Of a stretch of 64,000 nt of DNA, positions 32,255 to 43,400 are shown piece by piece (within the stretch, counting starts at the first letter, position 1; every line of letters starts with the position of its first letter). Origin of the DNA: Acanthosepion esculentum (taxonomy: Eukaryota > Mollusca > Cephalopoda > Sepiida > Sepiidae); assembly GCA_964036315.1 (NCBI GenBank), contig OZ038500.1, positions 58,335,946 to 58,399,945 of the forward strand, read 5' to 3'. Made by a program: the position numbers and the translations under genes. The notes beneath the pieces are model-generated. The model saw nothing but the letters and a program-made list of their open reading frames with translations, was not told the origin of the DNA and searched no databases.

Positions 32255-32466
32255 GTGTACTGCAGCCACAGTAGAAGTGGTGTTTATTGGACAAGATATC
32301 CTGACGGAGCCCAATCCTCTCCAGGCCTGTTTTTGAATTCAGAATGTTTCCTTCGCCTAGACCGGTTGCCACCCAAGATTTTAGAAGCCAGTTTGTACTG
32401 CTATTTACCCACAGCTAGGGTGAGAAGAAGATCATTCATACCTTTCTCATTAGCACGTAAATAAAT
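32255..32466 (-). repeat. tRNA-derived SINE, long variant, 5' shortened
   Basis: In minus orientation it shares the TTTTGAATTCAGAATGTTTC, CTAGACCGGTTGCCACCCAA and ATTTACCCACAGCTAGGG blocks (plus-strand text) with 35350-35612 and, inverted, 1-185. Confidence 0.65.
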
Positions 32467-32736
32467 GTAACTGAGAAAATAATTAAGTAAAGATAAAATA
32501 AGAACAAAATAAGAGACAAATTGTCAGGTGAACAAAATAAATTAATATATTTAAATTACCTTGAAATTTACCTTGAAATATCTACTTTAAGGTAAATGTG
32601 CCTTCTGTGAGTTTTGAACATGAATCTACCATATCAGAGAATCCACCGATTGGCCCAGTTTGCTTCAGACATCTTAGCTATAGAAAATATCCACAGCCCA
32701 ACGGGAATGATTCTTTTTTACTGATTATCAATATTT

Positions 32737-33066
32737 TGCAGGTTATTTAAAGCCAGAAAATATTTTCAGATTGTAAGAATTTTTTTTTGTGCTAACAGGA
32801 ATTTAGTGATACAAGTTTTACTAATTAACCTTTAGCTGGGGCAGAAGAGGGGGATTCATAAAAAAATATAATGATCCCAATTGAAATTGGAATCCGATTA
32901 ACAATTACGAGTCATTATCCATTACAGTAGCAGCACATTCTAACTTACAGCACCTGGAATTCCGAAGCGGTCACCCATGTAAGTACTGACCAGGCGCAAC
33001 GTACGATAACCGAAGTCAAGCAAAGTTCCGATCAATAGCTGTGTTTCAACGTGATACGGCCGTAAG
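32737..33066 (-). repeat. 5S-rRNA-derived SINE with tRNA-like module, near full length
   Basis: On the minus strand 33066-32940 aligns along nearly the whole length of 5S rRNA: TACGGCCGTATCACGTTGAA, GACTTCGGTTATCG, GCGCCTGGTCAGTACTTA, CATGGGTGACCGCTTCGGAA and CCAGGTGCTGTAAG. A tRNA-like stretch follows (TGTAATGGATAATGAC and GGATTCCAATTTCAATTGGG), then the family tail ending CTGGCTTTAAATAACCTGCA. This is the clearest evidence for the 5S origin. Confidence 0.85.
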
Positions 33067-33600
33067 CCCAAAATGGTTCAATTACAGTATTGAGAAATGA
33101 GTATCTATCAGGGATATCATCTCACAAGGTTTTTACGTAAGTTTTTATTATCAGTTTTAGAATAGTGAGCATATATACAGGGTGTAATAGCAAAAGTGTC
33201 TATTTGTTAGATTAGGCCGTTGTATCTTAGAAATGATTAAAGATATCTTGCCGGAATTCTCCGAGGTTTTCATAAGATTATTGGATTCTGATCAAATAAT
33301 ATTATAAAATTAAAATTAAAAACAAATAAATTAACCCAAACAGATAAATAAACAAACAAGCTACTCCCTCATGAATAAACGTTAGAATAGATTACCCACA
33401 ATGCACCACTGACACAAATATATATAAATAGTCGAGGAAAATACCCAACATTCCAGGCCTGACGATTGCGCCTATCATAAAACAGCCTGTCGCTTCTGAG
33501 TGTCGAATTCAATGTTCACTTTTATATTTATATTTACATACGCTCTATCTCTGATATTGAACACTTTATTCCATAAATATAGCACGCATTAAAACTATAT
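33067..33600. other. No feature recognised
   Basis: This is AT-rich sequence between the 5S-SINE and a TA tract. Nothing codes. Confidence 0.4.
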
Positions 33601-33603
33601 TTC

Positions 33604-33606
<3 letters not shown>

Positions 33607-33667
<61 letters not shown>

Positions 33668-33694
33668 TGTGTGTGTGTTTGTGTGTGTGTGTGT
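33607..33694. repeat. (TA)n / (GT)n microsatellite
   Basis: A TA tract is followed by GTGTGTG-rich sequence. Confidence 0.9.
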
Positions 33695-33699
33695 ATTGC

Positions 33700-34365
33700 T
33701 AATAAATGTTTATTTAATTAGTGACTGGGTTTAAGAATGCTTAACGAAAAAGGAAATGCCACAGCTACTCGTGACAAAAAAGATTCGAGGAAAAGAAATA
33801 GTGAACAAAACTGCAAAAAAGGAGAGGAACACAATAACCCGATTGGTTATGGCTTAATAACATCTCAGACGTCTTCTTTGAGCTGATGCCGTGGAGAACA
33901 TTAAGTTTTTGAGTTCCATTGTTTCGTGTCCGACATTGCGGTGGCAAAAGAGGAAATAGAAAATCCGTAACCACAGTGGAAATACTCCACTAAGACGCGA
34001 CAAAGATAAGCATGTGCAGACGAGAGCTTCGTCGGAGAAAGTAATTTCATATCAAGACAAGGTGTTAGCGAATTTTAGTTTTTCTTTTTCCTTTACGTCT
34101 TCATTCTGAATTAGGATTAGGACTCTGAAATCACTTTTTACTCTTTCGTAGAATAAGTAGCTATTTTTGTTAGCATTCAGCCCGTATCAAAATGCAAATT
34201 GGGAAAGAATTTCTGTAAACACATTTATTTTTCCATGATTGATGTTGAGAAGCAAAATGGCTTGATTTCCTTTCGAGAAATCGGAAGGTGAATTTAAATA
34301 AATACAGTAGCTTCCAACATTATATTCAACTCTATATGGTATCTTTTACTAAACTGATAGTTACG
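33700..34365. other. No feature recognised
   Basis: AT-rich unique-looking sequence. The 69-codon minus-strand frame at 33765-33974 is not recognised. Confidence 0.4.
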
Positions 34366-34369
34366 TAGT

Positions 34370-34850
34370 CTTTATTGGTGTTCAAATATACGGTGCCTAT
34401 TAGAGGTTCTAAGATTTTTCAGGAAAGACATTTATGTTTTTTCAAAATACAACATTGTCTACTTTTATTATGTACACCATTTACATTATTTGTACTATAG
34501 TCCTCATCTTTGTCGCCATATTTATTACAACGTTTCGGCCGTTGTACGCTCTGGCCTTTTTCAGGTGGTTGGAATGTCGGACTGAACCCTTTATTTCGCT
34601 CACTGGGGTAGACTGTTCTATTTCCACGAACCATGTTTAATGTATGTCAGTTATCAGTTATCTCCTGTTAATTTCCCTCTGCCTTAACCGGGTATTGAAC
34701 TCACACTCTTTGGGTCCTGTCACTGGATCTAACTAACGTCTTTATTGACTATGCCATGTGTCTTCATTGCTGTTCAAATATACGGTGTATATTAGAGATT
34801 CTGAGATTTTTTAGTAGAGACATTTATTAGTTTCAAAATACAAAACTGTC
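34370..34850 (-). repeat. Repeat ending in GGCCGAAACG motif flanked by an 85-bp direct repeat
   Basis: On the minus strand the motif reads CCTGAAAAAGGCCAGAGCGT then ACAACGGCCGAAACGTTGTA (34570-34530). GGCC/GGCC can pair to bracket GAAAC. The body (34580-34757) matches 20190-20400 inverted. The flanks 34370-34455 and 34759-34850 are diverged direct repeats sharing TTCAAATATACGGTG and GACATTTATT. Confidence 0.6.
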
Positions 34851-34965
34851 ATCTTGTTCAAAGTAGGATCCTCTGATATCAATGCAGTTTGTGCGACACT
34901 CCAGCCACATGGTGAAGGCACCATGAATGTCATTTAAAATGAAGGTATCCTTGTCACAGCATCCT
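34851..34965 (-). pseudogene. mariner-type transposase C-terminal fragment
   Basis: The minus strand gives FTMWLECRTNCIDIRGSYFE followed by QDDSFVF. It fits the F-x2-W...CI...G-x-YFE-x-D pattern at the end of mariner transposases. No catalytic region remains. Confidence 0.5.
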
Positions 34966-35100
34966 ACATCCTAGATAGTTTCATACATTTCCCAAGAGTA
35001 TTTGCGCATAAGTGATTATAATGACCCTAACTGAAATTGAAACTCTGCTCTCCGATTAACAATTCCGAGCCGTTATCCATTACACCAACTTTGGTGACCA
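34966..35100 (-). repeat. tRNA-SINE fragment
   Basis: CCAAGAGTATTTGCGCATAA, ATAATGACCCTAACTGAAAT and AACAATTCCGAGCCGTTATC, read on plus, match the inverted promoter half of the SINE and 5S-SINE tRNA-like modules. Confidence 0.55.
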
Positions 35101-35163
35101 AGTCGACACCAGACTTCAAATGTAACTCATATCGGATCGATTCCTTATGCTGCCCCCAGAGAG

Positions 35164-35283
35164 TACCAGCTTTCACCTGAAATGATTCATTTTTATAAGT
35201 GTTAGATCAGACGGAAGATTGAGTATTACAGACAGTCTGATCTAACACTTATAAAAATGAATCATTTCAGGTGAAAACTGGTA
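35164..35283. repeat. Near-perfect hairpin, 49-bp arms
   Basis: The arms 35164-35212 and 35235-35283 are reverse complements with one mismatch (35170 against 35277), and the inner 42 bp are perfect. The spacer is 22 bp (35213-35234). There is no microsatellite character. A transcript would form a long perfect duplex. Confidence 0.9.
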
Positions 35284-35349
35284 TCTGAGTTGGAGCTACA
35301 CAGTCTTCACTCTCTCCAGCCTCACGATCACAATCACAAATCCTTTGAA

Positions 35350-35612
35350 CCATCTACTGCAGCCACATTAGAAATGGTGTTTCGTGTCAAATATAGCCTG
35401 ACGGAGCCCAACACACTCCAGACCGGTTTGAATTCAGAGTTTTCCTTCTCCTTGACTGGTTGCCACCCAAGCCTAGATAACCCAATCTGTCCTGATATAT
35501 ACCCATAGCTGGCGGCAGAAGAAGAGGATTCATACCTTTGCCAAGGATATCAGCGCGTAAGTTAATATAATGGATCCGAGTGGAATTTGAAGTCGGCTCT
35601 CCGGTTTATTCC
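35350..35612 (-). repeat. tRNA-derived SINE, long variant
   Basis: This is inverted and related to 1-185 and 32255-32466. It has GCAGCCACATTAGAAATGGT, the GAATTCAGAG stretch, GGTTGCCACCCAAGCCTAGA, TACCCATAGCTGGCGGCAGA, then the promoter half to GTCGGCTCTCCGG. Confidence 0.65.
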
Positions 35613-35829
35613 CCTTGCAGAGTTCAAAATCGTTTAGGCGGCATTTGCATTTGGTTAATTGTTTCCCAACCTGCAATTCGTTTCTCACAGATTTAACATC
35701 CTCAGCCTGGCGCCACTTCATCGCTGCTGCCAGCCGAAAGGGTCTGCGGAGCTACATTCCACAATTTCAGACATTTACATTTAAAATGCGCCATGCCATG
35801 TCCACGAGGTCGAATCATACCTGATACCT

Positions 35830-36265
35830 TCGTATTCCTCAGTAAATAATAAGTTCCATTTGGAGATCTTTTTCACAACAGCCGCTGCGTTGTAGAACAG
35901 ACCTTCAAATGGATGTTTCCGTGATGGCTACAATATTAACCCAATGTCAATCATTATCTATCCTACATATTCTCATAATCTACAATACTTAGTAAAAAAC
36001 AGCCACATTCATTAACACTCTACCTTAAGTGGCTGTTGAGTCTTTTAGTGAGTGAACAATTCTGTAAGAAAATATGTTTCGTATAACTCTATTGAAAGTA
36101 TTTTCATAATCTCCAAACATTTTTGGCTTAAATCGCGACTTGTATTTTTTTTTTGTTATTGCTATCTTTTTCTAAAATTAAGAAACTTATTCCTGTTTTT
36201 TTATGAAATATTTAGCAATTTACTTGGCTGTCTAGTGTTGTTGCATCCCTAACGTTAAAACTTAT
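35830..36265. other. No feature recognised
   Basis: AT-rich spacer before the Tc1 element at 36269. Confidence 0.4.
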
Positions 36266-36268
36266 ATA

Positions 36269-37206
36269 CAGGGGTTGAACAAAATAATTGGAACAGATGC
36301 AAATTCCATTCCTATATTTCAAAGATCTATTATATAAAGAACTTTAACTAAAACTTCATAATTGCAGGTTAGATCTATTGTAAATACATTTATTTATCTA
36401 ATTTACTGTCTTTGTCTTATGTATTTTTAGAATTTAGTAAAATTTAAGCTAAATGCGTGACCTCTCCGAGTTTGAAAAAGGGCAAATTGTTGGAGCTCGC
36501 ATGGCAGGAGCCTCAATCACTAAGGTTGCTGAACTATTTGGTTGTTCAAGAGCTACCATATCAAGAACTTTGACGGAATTCGAGAAAAAGGGAAAAATCT
36601 CTAGCAACCGTAGCAATTCGGGCCGGACTTGCAAACTTACTGACAAGGACCGACGTGCATTGAAACGCAAAGTGGCAAAAATCATCGGACTACAGCAGCC
36701 AAACTGACTGCTGAGTCGAATAATCATCTAAATAGTCCAGTTTCTACAAAAACTGTTCATCGTGAGCTCCATAAGGCTGAATATCATGGAAGAGATACCG
36801 TAAGGAAAACTCTTTTCTCCACTCGCTAAATTGACTGCATCTTCCAAGAGGATAATGCTCCAATACATACTGCTCAAGTGGTTAAGAATTGGTATGAAGA
36901 GCTTGAAATTGACCTAGAACAAATGGAGTGGCTTCTCCAATCTCCCGATATCAATATTATTGAACGTTTGTGTTGCATTTTGGAGCGCTATTTAGGAGCC
37001 GCTATCTTCCACCGTCGTGTCTTAAAGAGCTGGAGCAGGTGTTAATGGAAGAATGACTGAAAATTCCTCTGGATGAAGTTAAGAACCTGTATGATTCCAT
37101 TCCTAGACATATTAAAGCCGTATGTGAGGCTAAGGAGGACCAACTCCATATTAAATAAATTTTCTTTGAATTTAACAAGTGTTTCAATTATTTTGTCCAA
37201 CCCTTG
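36269..37206 (+). mobile_element. Tc1-like transposon with internal deletion
   Basis: The ends are CAGGGGTTGAACAAAATAAT at 36269 and its near inverse at 37206, with TA on both sides (36267-36268 and 37207-37208). The frame 36453-36707 encodes the N-terminal helix-turn-helix: LSEFEKGQIVGARMAG, SITKVAELFGCSRATISRTL, GRTCKLTDKDRRALKR. After a frameshift the sequence passes from the linker directly to IFQEDNAPIHTAQVV (second catalytic Asp) and LLQSPDINIIERL (third acidic residue). The region with the first catalytic Asp is gone, so at 938 bp the element is a deletion derivative. Confidence 0.9.
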
Positions 37207-37280
37207 TATATTCCAAAGGTTGTCATAGCAGGGATGATAGTGGGGGAGCTACAACTGTCTATAAAATGTATCTGGGATAC

Positions 37281-37408
37281 TTCGGCGTGGTGTAATGATT
37301 AGCAAGCTTGTGTCGCTAAAACAATTACAATTGAGTAGTGAGTTCAATCCTCACTGGGTGTCCAATACTTTCGGCCTTGTTCCACATGTTAATTACGCTT
37401 AGAAAATC
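37281..37408 (+). repeat. tRNA-derived SINE
   Basis: GCGTGGTGTAATGATTAGCA, ACAATTACAATTGAGTAGTG, GTTCAATCCTCACTGGG and CGGCCTTGTTCCACATGTTA match the family of 30203-30407 and 4545-4798. Confidence 0.75.
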
Positions 37409-37860
37409 ACTATAAAATACTTCTCTGGCATACGTCTCAAATAGCCTCCGACAACTAATCTAGCTCCATGTTGTAGAATGGGCGTAGGCGGAAAAACTAG
37501 GGAATCATAAGCAGCTGTTTCAGGTAGATGGAGCTTGACAGGCCAGGATGATAGTCCATCTAAGGAAAGGAAAAACCTGATTTTAAACAATCGTTGCCTT
37601 CTAATCAAATCCAAAATGCGGAAAAGACTATAACATTAAACCACACAGAAGACCCGGAGTGAAGTTCCGGCAACTGCAACATCTAAGCCCTCTCCAAATG
37701 TAATTCTCTGTATTCTATTGGATCTTGTCGGAACGACCAAGAGAGGTGGGCATGTAGTTTGGGCAGTGCAAGACCCGCATATAATATCGTCCAAACCTGT
37801 TCCCTGGTGAATTCTCCTCAGTCTTGCCATTAAAGGACTGATTTTTGACCAAACAGGGCG
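37399..37860 (-). CDS. Unrecognised coding-like region in two frames
   Basis: The minus-strand frame 37830-37636 reads MARLRRIHQGTGLDD, then PTRSNRIQRITFGEGLDVAV. The frame 37614-37399 reads PVKLHLPETAAYDSLVFPP, HGARLVVGGYLRRMPEKYF. Codon composition looks protein-like compared with neighbours, but no motif is recognised. The two could be parts of one broken gene or of an unclassified retroelement. Confidence 0.2.
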
Positions 37861-38163
37861 CTACCTTTATCTTGCATGATAAACGGTGGCCAATTATTTT
37901 TGCGGATACTTGTGTTTGAGTAGATCTTCCCTTAATTTTAAACTGGATTTATTTCGTCTACTTTGCAGGCGTACCCCAGAAAACTTAATAAAGAAAATCT
38001 GCCTCACCCGTCCCCTCGGGAGGGGTTCTGGCGACCCCCTAGCTAGGAGAAACCCAGAATGCTTTGAAACTAGACTACGACTACTCCTCCCAAATACGAG
38101 TGTTCACTGAGAATAACGATTGATATAATAAATATATCTCGTATAAATTTCTTAAGTTATGCC

Positions 38164-38164
<1 letters not shown>

Positions 38165-38233
<69 letters not shown>

Positions 38234-38405
38234 GAACGATAAATTATTAAAAAAAATAAATTTTTGAACGATAAACTATTAAAAAAATTAACATCTTCAG
38301 ATACACTGGGTTGTAGATTAATATTCTTTCGTTTTTATTATTATTATTTCATTTAGAATCCTCGACTAGTTTCGGCCAACATGGCCATCATCAGGATAAC
38401 AAAAT
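38165..38405 (-). repeat. (TA)n tract followed by hammerhead-like CTGATGA...GAAACTAGTC motif
   Basis: The TA tract is at 38165-38229. On the minus strand CTGATGA (38394-38388) is followed by TGGCCATGTTGGCC and GAAACTAGTC (to about 38364). GGCC/GGCC forms helix II, but one extra T lies between the core and the helix. ACTAGT is a palindrome, as in minimal dimeric hammerheads of Penelope-type elements. Helix I pairing is weak. Confidence 0.5.
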
Positions 38406-38655
38406 ATTTCTGCTAGCTGGTAGCAGTAAACTACAGAAATGAATGTCTTGATGGAGAAAATGAACTTTTGTCTGTAGTTTTCATTTGTTTTTTTATTTGT
38501 TTTTTTATCTTTTTAACATGAGTTTATTAACATTCCTTGTGTTGGTCAAACAGTCTCTTTTAAGTTATCATTTGAGATAAGAGCTGGATGGATTCATGCT
38601 AGTTTGAATTCCCCCGGTCAGTTTGGAAGTTTTATTGGTACCTGGAGAGGGGATG

Positions 38656-38699
38656 GTAAGTGTGTGTGTGTGTGTGTGTGTGCGTGTGTGCGTGTGTGT

Positions 38700-38764
<65 letters not shown>

Positions 38765-38775
38765 TGTATATATAT

Positions 38776-38837
<62 letters not shown>

Positions 38838-39120
38838 CGTATGTGTTTGTGAGTTTGTGTGTGTGAGTGTATGTGTGTGTATTTAATGCAGGATCTTAAT
38901 TTCTTAACATATATATTTATATGTGTGTGTGTGTGCCTGTATGTGTATATGTGTGTGCGCGTATGCATTCCAGGATCTTAATTTCTTAATATATATATAT
39001 ATATATATGTGTGTGTGTCTGTGTGTGTCTGTGTATGTGTGTGTGCCTGTAAGTGTTCCAGGATCTTAATTTTTTTAAGATATATATGTGTGTATGTGTG
39101 TGTGTGTGCGCACGCGCGTG
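38656..39120. repeat. Compound microsatellite with three AGGATCTTAATTT repeats
   Basis: GT, CT and TA tracts run from 38656 to about 38834. AGGATCTTAATTTCTTAA-type sequence then repeats near 38891, 38971 and 39060, each followed by TA and GT. The repeated unit is a short anchor plus microsatellite. Confidence 0.8.
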
Positions 39121-39239
39121 TGTGTATAAGATGGCTGATAGAAAATATCCAAACGAAGTAGGTAAGATGAAATATATTAAAATCAATTTATAGTTGAATG
39201 TTTTTATTCTATTGCCATAAAAAAGCTTGGCCTTCATCA

Positions 39240-40279
39240 CCCCCGTGCCTGCACCCTGGAGAGGTTACTCCAGTTTCAGCTCCAAAGGATTGAATAAACG
39301 GACGCCTTCTATTGGATATGATGTTGAGTGTATTGCCTGTGGTAAAGAATTGAAGGGAGGCTCATGGGAAGAATAACGTTCCTTTAATGTTTCATATAAA
39401 ATAACAGAAATAAGCCGAATAAACCAAGAAATTACAAAAGTAAACAAAACACCGAATGAATGTTTTCCATAATTTGGGAATAAATTTCCTTTTCGAAAAA
39501 AAAGGATCTAATTATATACCGTTGTATTTTTCATATTTCATCAATTCTTTATCTAAATTGTCTTTACCATCGTCAACTCCAGGATTTCGATTCAATTTAC
39601 GTTTCAATTTCTGCTTGAATTCAATTTTCACACCAAGAATATTCCTCAGCGTTTACTGAACGTTAGAAACAGCACATGAAAGACCAATTTAAAATCCATT
39701 TGGGTCTAAATTATATGCCCTTCAATTAGGTTAACATTATACGGGAGAATTTATTTTAATTTTCGTTTAATATATTTCAGATGATGTATTTTGCACTTTT
39801 CTTTTAGGATATATTGTTTGCAAGTTCTTTAGTGAAAATGTCGGAGCATTCCATTAACACAGGCGCATAAAAGCCATTTAACGTATAAACTTTGAATTTT
39901 AAACGTCTATAAAATTCAATTGTAATGAAATTGAATAACATTTCTAAATTTCGGGACATTGCTGATCTTCATTTTGTTAAGTTTCTTTTTGGAACAATGG
40001 CTGGTTAAACTATCTTACTAAGTTAAAAGGTTCCAACAAACTTATGCTGTATAAATAGCTACTTGAAGAGAGAAATTAGAGTCATCGCTTTCTTGCGGGC
40101 ATTGAGCAAATGGACGCAAAAATGTTCGCAGGGAATTTTTTTTTCAAATCATTTCATCGCAAGGAAGGCAATAAAGCCATTAACACTTAAGGGGTTACTG
40201 AGTGTGAAAGAATATGAGGAAAAAGAAAACTCTTAATAAGAGGAGAGAACAATAAAAGAACAAGAATTATGAAGACAAA
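39240..40279. other. No feature recognised
   Basis: AT-rich. A 67-codon frame (39456-39659) and a 60-codon minus-strand frame are not recognised. Confidence 0.4.
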
Positions 40280-40670
40280 ATATAACGATTGACATTGCAC
40301 TTACATTTTTGAAGATCAATGTTGACTGCAAAGCAAGAAGCCGGGAAATATTTCCACCAGCGAGGAGTGTGAGAGAAGAAACTGTCAGCATAGAACTTAC
40401 GGTTACATCTTGCCTTTTTAGTATTAAATATGATAAGACATTGCCGCTAATCTAGTACAGCGATTAAATTCATAAAGTCTTGAAAAGCTCCTCAGAACAA
40501 TTACCATGAAAATATTTATAAAAATGTCACAGGGAAGCTACAATAAGGTGGCGGGAATGAGGCTGAAGCAGAGATGCCAGATCAAGACCGATAACGTTGC
40601 AGTTACTTCTTTGGATTTTATAAACAATCTCTAAGTGTATAGCAGAAGCGCAATATACTATGCATGAACA
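40280..40670 (-). pseudogene. Jockey/CR1-like LINE C-terminal fragment
   Basis: At DNA level it matches 48180-48560 in minus orientation: CATTGCACTTACATTTTTGA, GAACAATTACCATGAAAATA, GAGATGCCAGATCAAGACCG and TTGGATTTTATAAACAATCT. The reading frame is heavily broken. Confidence 0.65.
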
Positions 40671-41010
40671 ACTAGGCAAGTCGTATGTATGTGAAATTTA
40701 TAAAACGAAAGATTGAGATCTACTGAGATTTTTTTGAGGGCAAAGAATCTATTTGCATTATTTATTCCCTGGGATAAATTAAATTCATAAAACAAAGGAT
40801 ATATATTCATTATATTGAAAAAAATCACCTATTTCAGATCATCTGATTCAGTATTCATTTCAATCAAATGACAATTCCCGTGTCTTTCACATTCACTGAA
40901 TTCCTTATAGTAAATAGATATCTGTTGTACATATAATCCTTTGATTCTATCAGTGACAAAATAATTCCTGCACAGTTAATATCACTTTTTCCTTGATTTT
41001 CATGTCATTT

Positions 41011-41395
41011 CCAGATTCCTAGAAATACATTTCTTGCTGATTTTCAAGTCATTTATATAGTAAATGTTTATCTATTATACATATAATAATTCTCTTCTCT
41101 CAGTAACACTTACCTTAATTCCAGATTCCTAGAAATACATTTCTTCCTGATTTTCAAGTCATTTCTATAATAAATGTTTATCTATTATACATATAATAAT
41201 TCTCTTCTCTCAGTAAAACTTGCCTTAATTCCAGATTCTTTAGAAATGCATTTCTTCCTAATTTTCAACTCATTTCTATAATAAATGTTTATCTATTATA
41301 CATATAATAAGTCTCTTCTCTCAGTAAAACTTGCCTTAATTCCAGATTCCTAGAAATCCATTTCTTCCTGATTTTCAAGTCATTTCTATAGTAAA
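41011..41395. repeat. Tandem repeat, 110-bp unit, 3.5 copies
   Basis: Units begin at CCAGATTCCTAGAAAT at 41011, 41121, 41231 and 41342. Each contains TTTCTTCCTGATTTTCAAGT, AATGTTTATCTATTATACAT and CTCTTCTCTCAGTAA. The last is partial. No ORF. Confidence 0.9.
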
Positions 41396-41433
41396 GTGAA
41401 TTTCAATGTATTTTGGTACTAAATGTTTATATA

Positions 41434-42520
41434 CAGTGGCCTAAGAAAAAATTTTATCTAGGAAAAATAAACTACATCCAATTTCAAAATTACGTAATCC
41501 CTACTCAACATAAATAAACAGTAATTGGAACTAGTACAGAGTAGGTACTAGTTTTAGTGCTTGTATTTGATATTTTATGGATTTTATCAAGTTATCAACA
41601 ATCGTCTGATCCATATTTTGCCACTCCTTTAGCGATGTTACTTTTAGGGTTGCCACTGACATGATTTTGGTTGCAGGCTCTCTAAGTTTTCGGTGAAGGT
41701 GCTCCCAATTGGTTTCATAGCAGCACTTTAGGCTATCCATGGCAGTGACTTGATTCCTTGCGATTCCTTCCCGGCCTTTGCTACTTTGCTCGTATGGCAT
41801 GGCTCTCCATCTTCTTGATAAAGGGAGACATTCTTGCCAATCTGATTGGTTTCAAATAGTGGGAGTTGTTCTTACTCTAATATTTGACAGTATTTTGGAA
41901 TCATTAAACCACCCATCAATAAGAATCAGCTCAGATTTCCATCCAAACCAGGCAGCGTCCCACACCATTACTCCAATCTCTTCATGTTTCACAGTCGTCT
42001 GCAGACATTCAGTGTTCCAAGTCTCATTCTGATTTCTCCAAACATAAACCTGTCTCGAATTCGAATATTGGCAGAATTTACTTTCATCTGCCAAAATTCA
42101 TAATCTTTGCTCTCGAATTCTCTCGCCCAGTCCATAAGCCAGTATCTGTTAACCTCTGAAATCAAGGGCTTCTTTTTTGCAAATCTTCTTTGATAGCTTA
42201 ACTCTTTCAGAGTCTTTCTCACCGCATATGAAGACATTTCCATGCTATTGGCGACATGTTTGACACTGACGATGTTTTCTGATAACTTCTTTCTTCAGCG
42301 CCATTTTCGTTCATTTAGACACGATGCTTGATCTTCCTGAACGTCGTTCCACACGACAACGGCCTTCTTCATTAAATATCTTGACAATATTATTAACCGT
42401 TTGATGATTAACCTGGAAAAACCTAGCAATTTCTCTATTTGACTTATCCACACTGAAGTTATCGTATTATTTGCCCTCGTTGAAATTCATCCATTTCCTT
42501 ATTTCCGGAAACTTTTATTG
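41434..42520 (-). mobile_element. Tc1/mariner-like transposon, decayed
   Basis: TA-CAGTGGCCTAAGAAAAAATT at 41432 looks like one terminus. The other end was not located clearly, so the boundary near 42520 is approximate. Minus-strand pieces in order are MEMSSYAVRKTLKELSYQ (about 42243-42190), FESKDYEFWQMKVNSANI (catalytic Asp position not conserved in this frame), FMFGEIRMRLGT, VKHEEIGVMVWDAAWFG, and near the C-terminus WEHLHRKLRE and TSLKEWQNMDQTIVDNLI. Frames change repeatedly. Confidence 0.7.
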
Positions 42521-42544
42521 CAAAGTATAAGTCAGTTATCTTTC

Positions 42545-43395
42545 ATAGATTAGGGTAGCTTGTTACTAACATGATATTGTCTGAAAAAAAATAAGATACG
42601 TTATTACACAAGCAAAAATTGCTGTAATTATGAGTCGCTAAAATCTTATCATAGCCTATGTATTATACATTTCTTGTCGATTTTTAAATTTACTGTTTGT
42701 TCTCTTAATACAAGTCAAAGGGAACACTCAATGTAAAAAGGAAGTATGAAATGCTTTGCGAGGACGTATGGGATTAAATATCATTTGATCCTGGAGTTAA
42801 AGGAAACAAGATTGTATTTTCCAGGGAAGCATCCTCTCGGGAGCCTGCTTCACAAAGCAACAGCGCGGACGAAGAAGATGTCTGAATGGAACTTGTTCAT
42901 TATCATAGGGGCAGAAATGAATGGTGATAATTTGGTACCGTGAAAGGGCACGTCGGGTCATAGTTGGGAAAATCTGAGCTGGTGGAACTAAGGAATATAA
43001 CCCGTTCTAACAGGTAGTCATAGAGATAGAGCCGTGAGAGGCTAACAACGTTTCGTCTGTGATTGCAGGGAGGAGAATAATTCATCATCCACAAGGCCGT
43101 GTTTAAACTTTATCGCGGCTGGGCAGCACCAGTCAGGGTATGGTAAAAATATACCATTCTACCAACAAAGAGCAACAATTAGAATGGATAACACATGTAA
43201 CTTGAAGCGAAAATAATGCCACAATCAAGATGTTAACATTCAACAAAACTTCAAATTGAAGGTTTGGAAGCTCCATCAAGACTGGAAAGAGCCATATATG
43301 CTACTGATTTTGAGGAACGTTTTTTCCGAAAATAGTTTATTAAGAGAAAAGACTATAAATTTCAACCGAAAGAAGTACCAGCTTCTCGTTCAATA
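42545..43395. other. No feature recognised; weak similarity to 6690-7115
   Basis: Around 42980-43100, CTGGTGGAACTAAGGAATA and AATTCATCATCCACAAGG resemble 6880-6990. No protein is recognised. Confidence 0.35.
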
Positions 43396-43400
43396 AAACG

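Noticed and set aside
32940..33067. A functional 5S rRNA gene
   Set aside because: The 5S-like part is diverged and is followed by tRNA-like and SINE tail sequence shared with other copies, so it is a SINE and not an rRNA gene.
38604..38660. Exon ending at GGGGATGGTAAGTG
   Set aside because: The donor is the start of a GT microsatellite, and no acceptor was found upstream.
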